A stretch of DNA of 64,000 nt from UBA1952 sp965246855 (GTDB lineage: Bacteria > Bacteroidota > Bacteroidia > Chitinophagales > Chitinophagaceae), in the NCBI GenBank assembly GCA_965246855.1, contig CBDFFP010000002.1, forward strand, positions 868,001 through 932,000, in the 5' to 3' direction. This document shows positions 17,863 through 25,532 of this stretch, one piece after another. Within the stretch, counting starts at the first letter, position 1. Each line of letters starts with the position of its first letter. A model generated the notes under the pieces. That model had not been told where the DNA came from. It searched no databases and saw only the letters and a program-made list of their open reading frames with translations. The position numbers and the translations under genes are program-made.

Positions 17863-20424
17863 ATGGACTCTAATTTCTCACCGAAAGTAAAGGAAATCAT
17901 TTCCTACAGCCGCGAAGAAGCCCTGCGACTGGGGAACGATTTTATAGGAACCGAACACCTCTTGCTGGGCCTCTTGCGCGATGGCGAAGGCGTGGCCATC
18001 CGCCTGTTGCAAACCATGGAGATTGACCTCTTCGGGCTGCGGCAGGAACTGGAAACGGCCATCAAAGACAAAGCCGGAAAACCACAGGCTAACGTCAATT
18101 CTCTTCCCCTCACAAGACAAGCCGAGCGCGTGATCCGCATCACGGTTCTGGAAGCGAAAGCCCTCAAAAGCCCGACGGTAGAGACCGAGCATCTGATGCT
18201 TTCCATCCTTAAAAACAAAGAAAACGTGGCGACGCAAATCCTCGCCCAATACCAGGTGGACTACGAACGCTTCCGCAGTGAACTCGCCATTCTGCAAGGC
18301 GACCTTCCTTCTTCCGACTACGGCAACGACCCCGGCGAAGAATATGACGATGATGACGAGCGCCGCTCTTCTTCCCAACAACGCAAACAGCAAGCCGGAA
18401 ATGCGAAAAGCAAAACGCCGGTACTGGACAATTTTGGCCGCGACATCACCAAAATGGCGGAGCAGGGAACGCTGGATCCCATCGTGGGCCGCGAAGAAGA
18501 AATTGAGCGCGTGAGCCAAATCCTTTCCCGCCGCAAAAAGAACAACCCGATTCTGATTGGCGAGCCGGGCGTGGGTAAAACAGCGATTGTGGAAGGCTTG
18601 GCGCTACGCATTGTGCAACGCAAAGTGAGCCGTGTGTTGTTTGACAAGCGCGTGATTTCCTTGGACCTTGCGGCGCTGGTGGCAGGTACAAAATACCGCG
18701 GACAGTTTGAGGAGCGCATGAAAGCCATCATGGGCGAGCTGGAAAAGAACCGCGACGTAATTCTGTTCATCGACGAGATTCACACCATCGTGGGCGCGGG
18801 CGGCGCAAGCGGTTCGCTGGATGCAAGCAACATCTTTAAGCCGGCTCTGGCACGTGGCGAATTGCAATGCATCGGCGCGAGTACGCTGGACGAATACCGG
18901 ATGCACATTGAGAAAGACGGCGCGCTTGACCGCCGTTTTCAAAAGGTTTTGATTGAGCAGCCGAGCGTGGACGAGGCGATTATTATCCTCAACAACATCC
19001 GGCCCAAGTACGAGGAGTTCCACAACGTAGCCTACGACGAAGCGGCGATTGATGCCTGCGTGAAGCTCAGCGATCGCTACATGACGGACCGCCTCCTGCC
19101 CGACAAAGCGATTGACGTGATGGACGAAGTGGGCGCGCGGATGCACATCAAAAACATCAACGTGCCGCAGGCGGTGCTGGATTTGGAGAAGAAGATTGAG
19201 GAAATCAAAGGCGAGAAAAACCGCGTGGTGAAAAGCCAGCGTTTTGAAGAAGCCGCTGCGCTGCGCGACAAGGAAGTGCGCGTAGGCAAGGAACTGGAAA
19301 AAGCCAAAGCCGACTGGGAGGAAGAAAGCAAAAGCAAGCGTTATCCCATCCGCGAGGAAGACGTGGCCGAGGTGGTGAGCATGATGACCGGCATTCCGGT
19401 AACGCGCATGGTGGAAGCCGAGCAGCAAAAGCTGCGCCGTATGGGCGACGATATGAGAGGCTCGGTGGTGGGTCAGGACGACGCCATCAACAAGGTGGTG
19501 AAGTCTATTCAGCGCAACCGCGTGGGCCTCAAAGACCCGAAAAAACCAATTGGCTCCTTCATTTTCCTCGGCCCGACGGGCGTGGGCAAAACCGAACTGG
19601 CGCGCACGCTGTCCCGCTACCTGTTTGACTCTGAAGACTCGCTGATTCGTATTGACATGACCGAGTACATGGAGAAGTTCTCCGTGAGCCGGTTGATTGG
19701 TGCGCCTCCGGGATATGTGGGCTATGAAGAAGGCGGCCAACTGACCGAAAAAGTGCGCCGCAAGCCGTACTCCGTTATCCTGCTGGACGAGATTGAGAAG
19801 GCCCACCCGGACATCTTCAACATCCTGTTGCAGGTGCTGGACGACGGCCAACTGACCGACGGGCTGGGCCGCAAGGTGGACTTCAAGAACACCATCATTG
19901 TGATGACGAGCAACATCGGTGCGCGGCAGTTGAAGGACTTTGGGGAGGGCGTAGGCTTTACCACGAGTGCCAAAACAGCGGCTTCGGAAGACGTGAGCCG
20001 GGGCGTGATTGAGAAGGCCCTGAAACGCACTTTCGCGCCGGAATTCCTCAACCGGATTGACGATGTAATCATCTTCAATTCCCTGACACAGGAAAACATC
20101 AACGTCATCATTGACATCGTGATGCGCGACGTGCTGAAACGCCTCACCACGCTGGGCTTCAACCTGACGATTGATGAGTCGGCCCGCGCGTTCCTTGCCG
20201 ACAAAGGCTACGATGTGCAATTTGGTGCGCGCCCGCTCCACCGCGCCATCCAGAAATATCTGGAAGACCCGCTGGCCGAAGAAATCCTGTCGCAAACCGT
20301 GAAGGAAGGCAGCGTGGTAACGGCCCGCTACGACAAGGAAACAGAGAAGATGGTGTTTGACATTGCGCCTGCGGAAGTGAAGGAAATTGAGGAGAAAGGC
20401 GAGGAGAAGGAAGAAGAGAAGTAA
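17863..20424 (+). CDS. clpC: ATP-dependent Clp protease ATP-binding subunit ClpC
   Basis: 853 residues. The N-domain repeats (SREEALRLGNDFIGTEHLLLGLL; AKALKSPTVETEHLMLSIL) come first, then AAA-1 with GEPGVGKTAIVEG and LFIDEIHTIVGAGG, a UVR-containing middle domain (EEIKGEKNRVVKSQRFEEAAALRDKE) and AAA-2 with GPTGVGKTELAR and LLDEIEKAHPDIFN. The short UVR middle domain makes it ClpC rather than ClpA or ClpB. It unfolds substrates for ClpP. The C-terminal tail is Glu/Lys-rich. The ATG at 17863 starts MDSNFSPKVKEI. A strong terminator follows. Confidence 0.95.
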   Translation: MDSNFSPKVKEIISYSREEALRLGNDFIGTEHLLLGLLRDGEGVAIRLLQTMEIDLFGLRQELETAIKDKAGKPQANVNSLPLTRQAERVIRITVLEAKALKSPTVETEHLMLSILKNKENVATQILAQYQVDYERFRSELAILQGDLPSSDYGNDPGEEYDDDDERRSSSQQRKQQAGNAKSKTPVLDNFGRDITKMAEQGTLDPIVGREEEIERVSQILSRRKKNNPILIGEPGVGKTAIVEGLALRIVQRKVSRVLFDKRVISLDLAALVAGTKYRGQFEERMKAIMGELEKNRDVILFIDEIHTIVGAGGASGSLDASNIFKPALARGELQCIGASTLDEYRMHIEKDGALDRRFQKVLIEQPSVDEAIIILNNIRPKYEEFHNVAYDEAAIDACVKLSDRYMTDRLLPDKAIDVMDEVGARMHIKNINVPQAVLDLEKKIEEIKGEKNRVVKSQRFEEAAALRDKEVRVGKELEKAKADWEEESKSKRYPIREEDVAEVVSMMTGIPVTRMVEAEQQKLRRMGDDMRGSVVGQDDAINKVVKSIQRNRVGLKDPKKPIGSFIFLGPTGVGKTELARTLSRYLFDSEDSLIRIDMTEYMEKFSVSRLIGAPPGYVGYEEGGQLTEKVRRKPYSVILLDEIEKAHPDIFNILLQVLDDGQLTDGLGRKVDFKNTIIVMTSNIGARQLKDFGEGVGFTTSAKTAASEDVSRGVIEKALKRTFAPEFLNRIDDVIIFNSLTQENINVIIDIVMRDVLKRLTTLGFNLTIDESARAFLADKGYDVQFGARPLHRAIQKYLEDPLAEEILSQTVKEGSVVTARYDKETEKMVFDIAPAEVKEIEEKGEEKEEEK

Positions 20425-20441
20425 GAAGCTTTTTGCGGAAG

Positions 20442-20480
20442 AAAAATCCCCTGTTGTTGAAGAACGACGGGGGATTTTTT
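20442..20480 (+). terminator. Intrinsic terminator of clpC
   Basis: AAAAATCCCC pairs with GGGGATTTTT across an 18-base loop, ending in a T-run 18 bases after the clpC stop. Confidence 0.8.
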
Positions 20481-20532
20481 GTGGGGGAATGGTGTATGTT
20501 TATTCTTGAGAACAATATAGGGTACACTATTT

Positions 20533-21153
20533 CTACCTATCCAATTTCCACTGATCTAAAACAATAGTTTTTGTAGCCAATACTTTAAAAAGCGTCGTAG
20601 AATTATTAAACAGAAAATCTGCGAACTCTTGCTCACCTCCGCAAACACCGTAGAACATGCTTATAATATAGTTTTTGTATGGGACGAAATACGCAAGCCC
20701 ATGTCCATGAATTTTACCTGTAGGTGGGTCTCTTTCTATAAGAACCTCTATTTCCCCTGTTTTTATACCGTCAATTTTTACGGTTCTGTTGCTTACATAC
20801 TTGCCCATTGACGCAGCAACATCCCTTATTGCTTTGGGGGTATGAAAGAAATCTATTTCCTTTTGCGAAAAGGGGGTTGGATTCTTAATGATACTTACAA
20901 CTATAAAATATGCAGCACGACCCATGTTGTACTCAAACGTCTTTAATACACCCGGTCTTTCTCCATCTTTCGCGTTCCACACGCACGGAAATCTAAATTT
21001 TATGTCCAACCCTTTCGCGACACCATTTGTGTCAGGAATGAAATCGCACAAGTTTTCCTGGAATGCCTTCACTTCATCCAATTCCTCATTATCCTGCCCA
21101 AAAGCGAAGAAAGGAGCGAGCAACAGAAGGACTAAATAAGCGTACTTGAGCAT
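20533..21153 (-). CDS. Secreted protein of unknown function
   Basis: 206 residues with a cleavable signal (MLKYAYLVLLLLAPFFAFG). The mature part has three Cys, including CDFIPDTNG and YGVCGGEQ. No domain was recognised; the pattern of a short hydrophobic IISMFY strand near the end is seen in small periplasmic proteins. More AT-rich than clpC. Its 5' side faces the repeat region at 21.2-21.9 kb. Confidence 0.65.
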   Translation of the reverse strand: MLKYAYLVLLLLAPFFAFGQDNEELDEVKAFQENLCDFIPDTNGVAKGLDIKFRFPCVWNAKDGERPGVLKTFEYNMGRAAYFIVVSIIKNPTPFSQKEIDFFHTPKAIRDVAASMGKYVSNRTVKIDGIKTGEIEVLIERDPPTGKIHGHGLAYFVPYKNYIISMFYGVCGGEQEFADFLFNNSTTLFKVLATKTIVLDQWKLDR

Positions 21154-21479
21154 TGATCTTTATTGTTTTGGGTGCGAATGTACTTTCATAATAGCCGTGC
21201 GAGGCCTGTTTCTTCTTATCCCCTACAAAAAATGGGTCCTTCCGACGAAGGAGGAATCTCACAGCCGCCGAGAACGGAAAATGCGAGATTTCCCCTGCTC
21301 AGCGTAGCGGTCTCGCGGCTCGGTTAAGGGCTCCCGCCTTCGTCGTAAAGAAACTCCATGAATGAATAGCTGTTTTCCGCCGTAGGCAACGCGCTCCCCC
21401 ACAGCTTTCTCCCTTTGGCTGGAAAGACGGGCATTGATAGGGCGAAACGCCTTACAAACCAAAGCGCAACACCTTTTAG
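21154..21479. other. Non-coding flank with dispersed GACGAAGG-type element
   Basis: No gene supported. Bases about 21275-21345 contain, on the minus strand, GACGAAGGCGGGAGCC followed by GCCGCGAGACCGCTACGC, matching the element at 38553-38605. Bases about 21330-21395 (CTCCCGCCTTCGTCGTAAAG ... CCGTAGGCAAC) recur at about 21727-21800, so the array between them is bracketed by a direct repeat. Confidence 0.6.
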
Positions 21480-21699
21480 GCCCCGTGTGCACGCTTCCCG
21501 CACCGTGCTAAGGGTTTCCGCACGGTGCAGAATCTTCCCGCACCGTGCGGAAACCCTTAGCACGGTGGAAAATCTTTCTGCACCGTGCGGAGGTGTTTAG
21601 CACCGTGGAAAATCTTTCCGCACCGTGCAGATGCGCTCCGCACGGTGCAGACGCACTCCGCACCGTGCAGAATCTTGTAGCACCGTGCGGAAATGCTTC
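21480..21699. repeat. Array A: eleven 20-bp units with a GCACSGTGC palindromic core
   Basis: Cores begin at 21500, 21520, 21540 and so on to 21680, exactly 20 bases apart; a degenerate unit occupies 21480-21499. Eight of ten cores are perfect GCAC(C/G)GTGC; two end GTGG. The 11-base spacers vary but often read (A/G)GAA...CTT. No base is inserted or lost between units. The spacing is near two helical turns. The region lies between divergent genes. Long open frames across it are repeat artefacts. Confidence 0.9.
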
Positions 21700-21726
21700 G
21701 CGCCAGTATAAAAGGAATGTTCCCGC

Positions 21727-21800
21727 TCGGCGAAGGCTCCCGCTTTCGTCATAAAGAAATCCTCTGAATAAAGAGCTGTTTTACGCCGTAGGCAACTATC
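21727..21800. repeat. Right-hand copy of the direct repeat flanking array A
   Basis: GCTCCCGCTTTCGTCATAAAG, then AGCTGTTTTACGCCGTAGGC, matching about 21330-21395 with scattered changes. The rest of the stretch to 21916 holds nothing else I can identify. Confidence 0.6.
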
Positions 21801-21916
21801 TCCTACCAGATTCCTGCTGCGTTGGGAAGACAAGCTTTTGTGGGACGGGGAATTTGGGAGAACGCTGTTCACGCTGTTCGCTACTTTTGTTTCCAGCCAA
21901 GCCAATTGTTTAAGCC

Positions 21917-23155
21917 ATGATTAAGACCGTAAAAATATCCAACTTCAAGTCGGTGCAGGATTTGGAAATAGAACTTGGACGGCTGAATGTTTTCATTGGG
22001 GAAAATGGCTGTGGGAAGACGAGTATTTTGGAAGGAATTGCGATGGGGAGCGCGGCAGCACAGGACAAGTTGGATAATGAATTTTTAGTGAGCAGGGGAA
22101 TAAGGGTGTCCGATTCCGCCTTAATGAAGTCTGCGTTTTCATCTGCTCAATATTACAAAGAAATATTTGTTGAATTTTCTTCTGACGAGCCTTTCAAAGC
22201 ATATTTTCATATTGACAAAACTGCGGGTTTACAAGAAGAATGGAAATACACCTCAAATTTTAGTGGTGAAGAGGCAGTTAGGTCACTCCTAAATATAAAA
22301 GACCCTACTTTTTCTAAACAGCTTTCAGACCAAATTGTCAAAGGTGTTCTCGATAGTGGTGCTGTGAACATAGAAAAAAACATATACAATGAAGTGGCGG
22401 TGCAAATGGTGTTAGACTCGGTATTTAAAAAGGCATTAGAGGATGCGACTGCTAGCGATCCGAGTAAATTGTCAAAAATATTTTTTGAAAAATCTATTAG
22501 CTCCTTTCTTCTTTTTGCTCCTGAAAACTACTTTCTCCGTCGTTTTGAAGAAGAGGGCCAGATTAGCCCGCTTGGTATTCGCGGCGAAGGACTTTTCCGC
22601 CACCTTGTAGAACTTTCCAAAGAAGCCCCAGAAACTTTCAAAGCCATCGCCGATAACCTTTCCCTTATAGATTGGTACGGCGGCTTTGCCATTCCCAACG
22701 ACCTGCAATTCACCGAGCGGCGCATCGCTATTACCGACCGTTTTATTGCGGATACGATTAAGGATTTTGATCAGCGCAGCGCCAACGAAGGATTTCTGTA
22801 TTTGCTGTTCTACTTCACGCTCTTCCTCAGCAAGTGGACGCCCAAATTCTTCGCGATTGACAATGTGGACAATGCGCTCAATCCGCGCCTTTGTTCCAAA
22901 CTGGTAGAAGTGCTTGCCAAACTTTCCAAAGAACAGGACAAGCAGGCTATTCTCACCACGCACAACCCGGCTATTCTGGACGGGTTAGACCTGAATGACG
23001 ATGAGCAGCGGCTGTTTGTGATTTACCGGAATGCTGATGGCGCTACGCAGGCGCGACGCATAAAGCCTTTACAATCTCTTCCCGGTGTAGAGCCGGTGCG
23101 ACTTTCAGAGGCTTTTGTACGGGGTTATTTGGGTGGACTTCCTAAAAACTTTTAG
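21917..23155 (+). CDS. AAA (ABC-class/OLD-like) ATPase, putative defence component
   Basis: 412 residues. N-terminus KISNFKSVQDLEIELGRLNVFIGENGCGKTSILEGI is a RecF/SMC/OLD-type ATPase start with Walker A GENGCGKTS. The C-terminal half has FFAIDNVDNALNPRL in the Walker B/D-loop position (the usual DEPE is DNVD) and ILTTHNPAILDGLDL (switch His). The central 150 residues are AT-rich and unlike the neighbours in base use. A TOPRIM-like gene starts 3 bases downstream. The layout resembles two-gene anti-phage systems such as PARIS or AbiL; the role here is inferred. Confidence 0.8.
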   Translation: MIKTVKISNFKSVQDLEIELGRLNVFIGENGCGKTSILEGIAMGSAAAQDKLDNEFLVSRGIRVSDSALMKSAFSSAQYYKEIFVEFSSDEPFKAYFHIDKTAGLQEEWKYTSNFSGEEAVRSLLNIKDPTFSKQLSDQIVKGVLDSGAVNIEKNIYNEVAVQMVLDSVFKKALEDATASDPSKLSKIFFEKSISSFLLFAPENYFLRRFEEEGQISPLGIRGEGLFRHLVELSKEAPETFKAIADNLSLIDWYGGFAIPNDLQFTERRIAITDRFIADTIKDFDQRSANEGFLYLLFYFTLFLSKWTPKFFAIDNVDNALNPRLCSKLVEVLAKLSKEQDKQAILTTHNPAILDGLDLNDDEQRLFVIYRNADGATQARRIKPLQSLPGVEPVRLSEAFVRGYLGGLPKNF

Positions 23156-23158
23156 GCA

Positions 23159-23845
23159 ATGGCGGCACAGGATATTCTGGTAGGCATTATTGGCGAAGGT
23201 CCAACGGACATCGTTGTGATTGATGCCCTACTCAAAGGCTATTGTTCAAAGAATTTAGACACCGTGCCGCTTCAACCAAAGCCCGGCGACCAAGGTACAT
23301 GGTCTAAGGTATTGAGTTACTGCGCGGATGCAGACTTTAGAAATGCCTTTGCCAACCCAGACCTTTTTGTTGTCATTCAGATAGACGCAGACATTTTCCG
23401 TAGCGGTCAGGTTTCGCAGGAGTTCTTGATTTCGGACGCTTCTAATCTATCGGCTCCAGAGCTTGTGGAGAATATCCGCGCACTTCTGATACGCCAAATA
23501 ACGCAGCCCTTTTATGAAGCCCTCGCAAGTCGGATTTTATTTGCAATTGCAGTAAGTGAGATTGAATGCTGGTTTTTAGCACCCTATAATCAGTATGATA
23601 AAGAACCTGCGAAAAACATCCAGAACTGTATTCACCGGCTTAATAAGGGACTCAAAAAAGCTGGCGAAACGGTCTTCATTCCCGAAAAGGGTAGTAAAAA
23701 GACAGATCCCTACTATATTCTGGTACGGCACTTTAGGCGGAAGAAGGAAATCGTCGCATACAGCAAAGCCAATGAGAGCCTTGGATTGTTCCTTCATGAA
23801 TTAGACAGACTACCCGTTGCAGACGAAACATCAGAAGCCTCGTAG
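23159..23845 (+). CDS. TOPRIM-like/DUF4276-type protein, partner of the ATPase
   Basis: 228 residues. IIGEGPTDIVVIDALLKGY at the N-terminus (E-G-x-T-D), VVIQIDADIF (D-x-D) and AVSEIECWFLAP (ExExW) form the acidic pattern of TOPRIM/DUF4276-like proteins found beside AAA ATPases. A Lys-rich segment (EKGSKKTDPYYILVRHFRRKKE) follows. It is probably the nuclease or effector of the pair. It starts 3 bases after the ATPase stop and is surely cotranscribed. It is followed 7 bases later by the convergent chorismate mutase copy. Confidence 0.7.
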   Translation: MAAQDILVGIIGEGPTDIVVIDALLKGYCSKNLDTVPLQPKPGDQGTWSKVLSYCADADFRNAFANPDLFVVIQIDADIFRSGQVSQEFLISDASNLSAPELVENIRALLIRQITQPFYEALASRILFAIAVSEIECWFLAPYNQYDKEPAKNIQNCIHRLNKGLKKAGETVFIPEKGSKKTDPYYILVRHFRRKKEIVAYSKANESLGLFLHELDRLPVADETSEAS

Positions 23846-23852
23846 GCAATAC

Positions 23853-24098
23853 TCACTTCCCCAATATCCTTAGCTGCTTTTTCACGCTGCTCAAGTGAAT
23901 AAGCCGGAAAAGGTCAGCCACTTCTGCCGGTTCCAGTCCGTGCTTTGTGGCCCATGCACTGCGCGTCTCCAGTATCTCGCGCCAACGTTCCGGCTGATAG
24001 GCCGTGAGGCCCAGCTCTTTTTTCAGTCCGCCGATTTGCGCGGTCAGGTCGGCGCGGCGGCCCAGCAAGTGAATCACCTCGGCATCTATCGCATCCAT
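23853..24098 (-). CDS. Free-standing chorismate mutase domain, partial duplicate of the 33.6 kb gene
   Basis: 81 residues, MDAIDAEVIHLLGRRADLTA to the stop, identical to the C-terminal domain of the DAHP synthase-chorismate mutase at 33618-34667 except for three substitutions (Ala/Gly, Glu/Ala, Ala/Thr). By eye about 31 bases differ over about 248, so most changes are synonymous. AroQ-class residues (Arg in LGRRADLT, Lys in LKKELG) are kept, so it could be an active enzyme. A GTG at 24203 would add 35 unrelated residues. It may be a functional duplicate or a remnant under former selection. Confidence 0.65.
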   Translation of the reverse strand: MDAIDAEVIHLLGRRADLTAQIGGLKKELGLTAYQPERWREILETRSAWATKHGLEPAEVADLFRLIHLSSVKKQLRILGK

Positions 24099-24327
24099 CT
24101 GCTGCGTTCCCTTCACTGCTTTGAATTTCGCTAAAAAAGGTAGGAAAGGCTTTGTCCTGCTTATCGTCTTGTTTATGATTCTGGCAAAGCTATCCGTTGC
24201 CACTCACTTTGTTTAGGAGATGACTCCGAAGGCAACTCAAAGGAGGAATTTCTCTGCGCCTTCACGCAACCGTTTTCCCGGCTTCTGTAGAAAACACTTT
24301 CCTCCCGCTATCTCCCGCCCCCGTCTT

Positions 24328-24335
24328 TAGCTTTG
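24328..24335 (+). promoter_or_regulatory. -7 element of moxR
   Basis: TAGCTTTG, exact TAnnTTTG, 8 bases before the ATG at 24343; the transcript would be nearly leaderless. Confidence 0.5.
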
Positions 24336-24342
24336 CCTCCCT

Positions 24343-25329
24343 ATGGATTTAGCCCAGTTGTCTGCCCGCATTGAGCGGGAATCGGCTTTTGTGGACACGC
24401 TCACCGGCACGCTCGCCACCAATATCGTCGGTCAGCACGCTCTTGTGGAGCGCCTCCTGATTGGCCTGCTCGCCGGCGGCCACGTGTTGCTGGAAGGCGT
24501 TCCCGGACTGGCCAAAACGCTGGTGGTGAAAAGCCTTGCCGCCGCCATTGATGCCCGCTTTTCGCGCATTCAGTTTACGCCCGACCTCTTGCCCGCCGAC
24601 GTGATAGGAACCACGATTTACAACCCGCAGGAGCATTCCTTTTCCGTTCGCAAAGGCCCCATTTTTGCCAACCTCATTCTGGCGGATGAAATCAACCGCG
24701 CGCCCGCCAAAGTGCAAAGTGCCCTGCTGGAAGCCATGCAGGAAAGGCAGGTAACTATTGGCGACAGCACCTTTCCGCTGGAAGAACCTTTCCTGGTGCT
24801 GGCCACCCAAAACCCCATTGAGCAGGAAGGAACCTACGAGCTTCCCGAAGCGCAGGCCGACCGCTTTTTGCTGAAAGTAGTGGTGGGCTATCCGGCCAAA
24901 GACGAGGAGAAACAAATCATCCGGCAGTCGCTTTCGCCGTCGGGATTTCCGCCGATTGGGCCGGTGGTTTCGCGGCAGACGATTCTGCAGGCACGCCTCA
25001 CGATTCGGGAGCTGTACATGGACGAGAAGATTGAGAATTACATCGTGAACCTCGTTTTCGCCACGCGCTTTCCCGCCGAGCATCGCCTGGAGAAATGGAA
25101 GCCGTACATCACCTACGGCGCATCGCCGCGCGCGTCTATCGGTCTTGCCCATGCCGCCAAAGCCCGCGCGTTTCTGAAGCGCCGTGCCTATGTGATTCCC
25201 GAAGACATACGCGCTATTTTCCCCGACGTGATGCGCCACCGCATTGGCCTCAGCTACGAGGCGGAAGCGGAAGGCATTGGTATTCAGCAGGTGCTGGATG
25301 CGGTATTGAACGCCGTGGAGGTGCCGTAG
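24343..25329 (+). CDS. MoxR family AAA+ ATPase
   Basis: 328 residues. Walker A LEGVPGLAKTLVVKSLA (the GxPGxxKT form of MoxR), DLLPADVIGT, Walker B FANLILADEINRAPAKVQSALLEAMQE, sensor 1 LATQNPIEQEGTYELPEAQADRF and a C-terminal lid (ITYGASPRASIGLAHAAKARAFL, YVIPEDIRAIFPDVMRHRI). These act as chaperone-like ATPases, usually with a DUF58/VWA partner, which is missing here. A 114-base piece of a very similar gene lies at 57377-57490. Confidence 0.92.
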   Translation: MDLAQLSARIERESAFVDTLTGTLATNIVGQHALVERLLIGLLAGGHVLLEGVPGLAKTLVVKSLAAAIDARFSRIQFTPDLLPADVIGTTIYNPQEHSFSVRKGPIFANLILADEINRAPAKVQSALLEAMQERQVTIGDSTFPLEEPFLVLATQNPIEQEGTYELPEAQADRFLLKVVVGYPAKDEEKQIIRQSLSPSGFPPIGPVVSRQTILQARLTIRELYMDEKIENYIVNLVFATRFPAEHRLEKWKPYITYGASPRASIGLAHAAKARAFLKRRAYVIPEDIRAIFPDVMRHRIGLSYEAEAEGIGIQQVLDAVLNAVEVP

Positions 25330-25345
25330 AGTCTAACCCAAAAAT

Positions 25346-25426
25346 GCCCGGCGCTACCGCACCGGGTACTGACCACTGCTGAGTGCGCAACCTGCGAGAA
25401 CAGTACCAGGTGCGGTAGCGCCGGGC
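25346..25426. repeat. Long imperfect hairpin, 18-base perfect outer arms
   Basis: Outer arms 25346-25363 and 25409-25426 pair perfectly (GCCCGGCGCTACCGCACC and its complement). After one unpaired base on each side, GGTACTG and CAGTACC (25365-25371, 25401-25407) continue the stem, and CACT/AGTG inside can form a small apical hairpin. It follows the moxR stop by 16 bases and may terminate it, but no T-run follows. Confidence 0.75.
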
Positions 25427-25464
25427 GTACAAAAGCATACGCTTGGTCCCAAAATTCACAACCC

Positions 25465-25490
25465 TTTATTTTTGAGATAGGCTCTTAAGA
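25465..25490 (+). repeat. Dispersed TTTTTGAGATAGGCTCT motif, IS-end-like
   Basis: The same motif occurs at 54107-54130 (plus) and 40388-40406 (minus). It resembles terminal repeats of insertion sequences, but no transposase is attached. Here it lies 43 bases before the transposase-derived gene. Confidence 0.45.
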
Positions 25491-25532
25491 ATTTTCTTTC
25501 AAAAACAACTTTTTTAAGCTCCGCTTTCCCGA

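Noticed and set aside
18604..20295. 563-codon antisense frame opposite clpC
   Set aside because: The mirror of a GC-rich conserved gene; its product is His/Val-rich without domains, while the plus strand encodes full ClpC.
21480..21699. CRISPR array
   Set aside because: The repeats are 9-base palindromes with 11-base spacers, far too short, and no cas gene is near.
21545..21754. Open frames in array A on both strands
   Set aside because: They are translations of the GCACSGTGC repeat without stop codons; several frames are open at once.
24099..24203. 35-residue N-terminal extension of the chorismate mutase copy
   Set aside because: It begins with GTG, has no similarity to the parent gene, and the match begins exactly at QMDAIDAEV.
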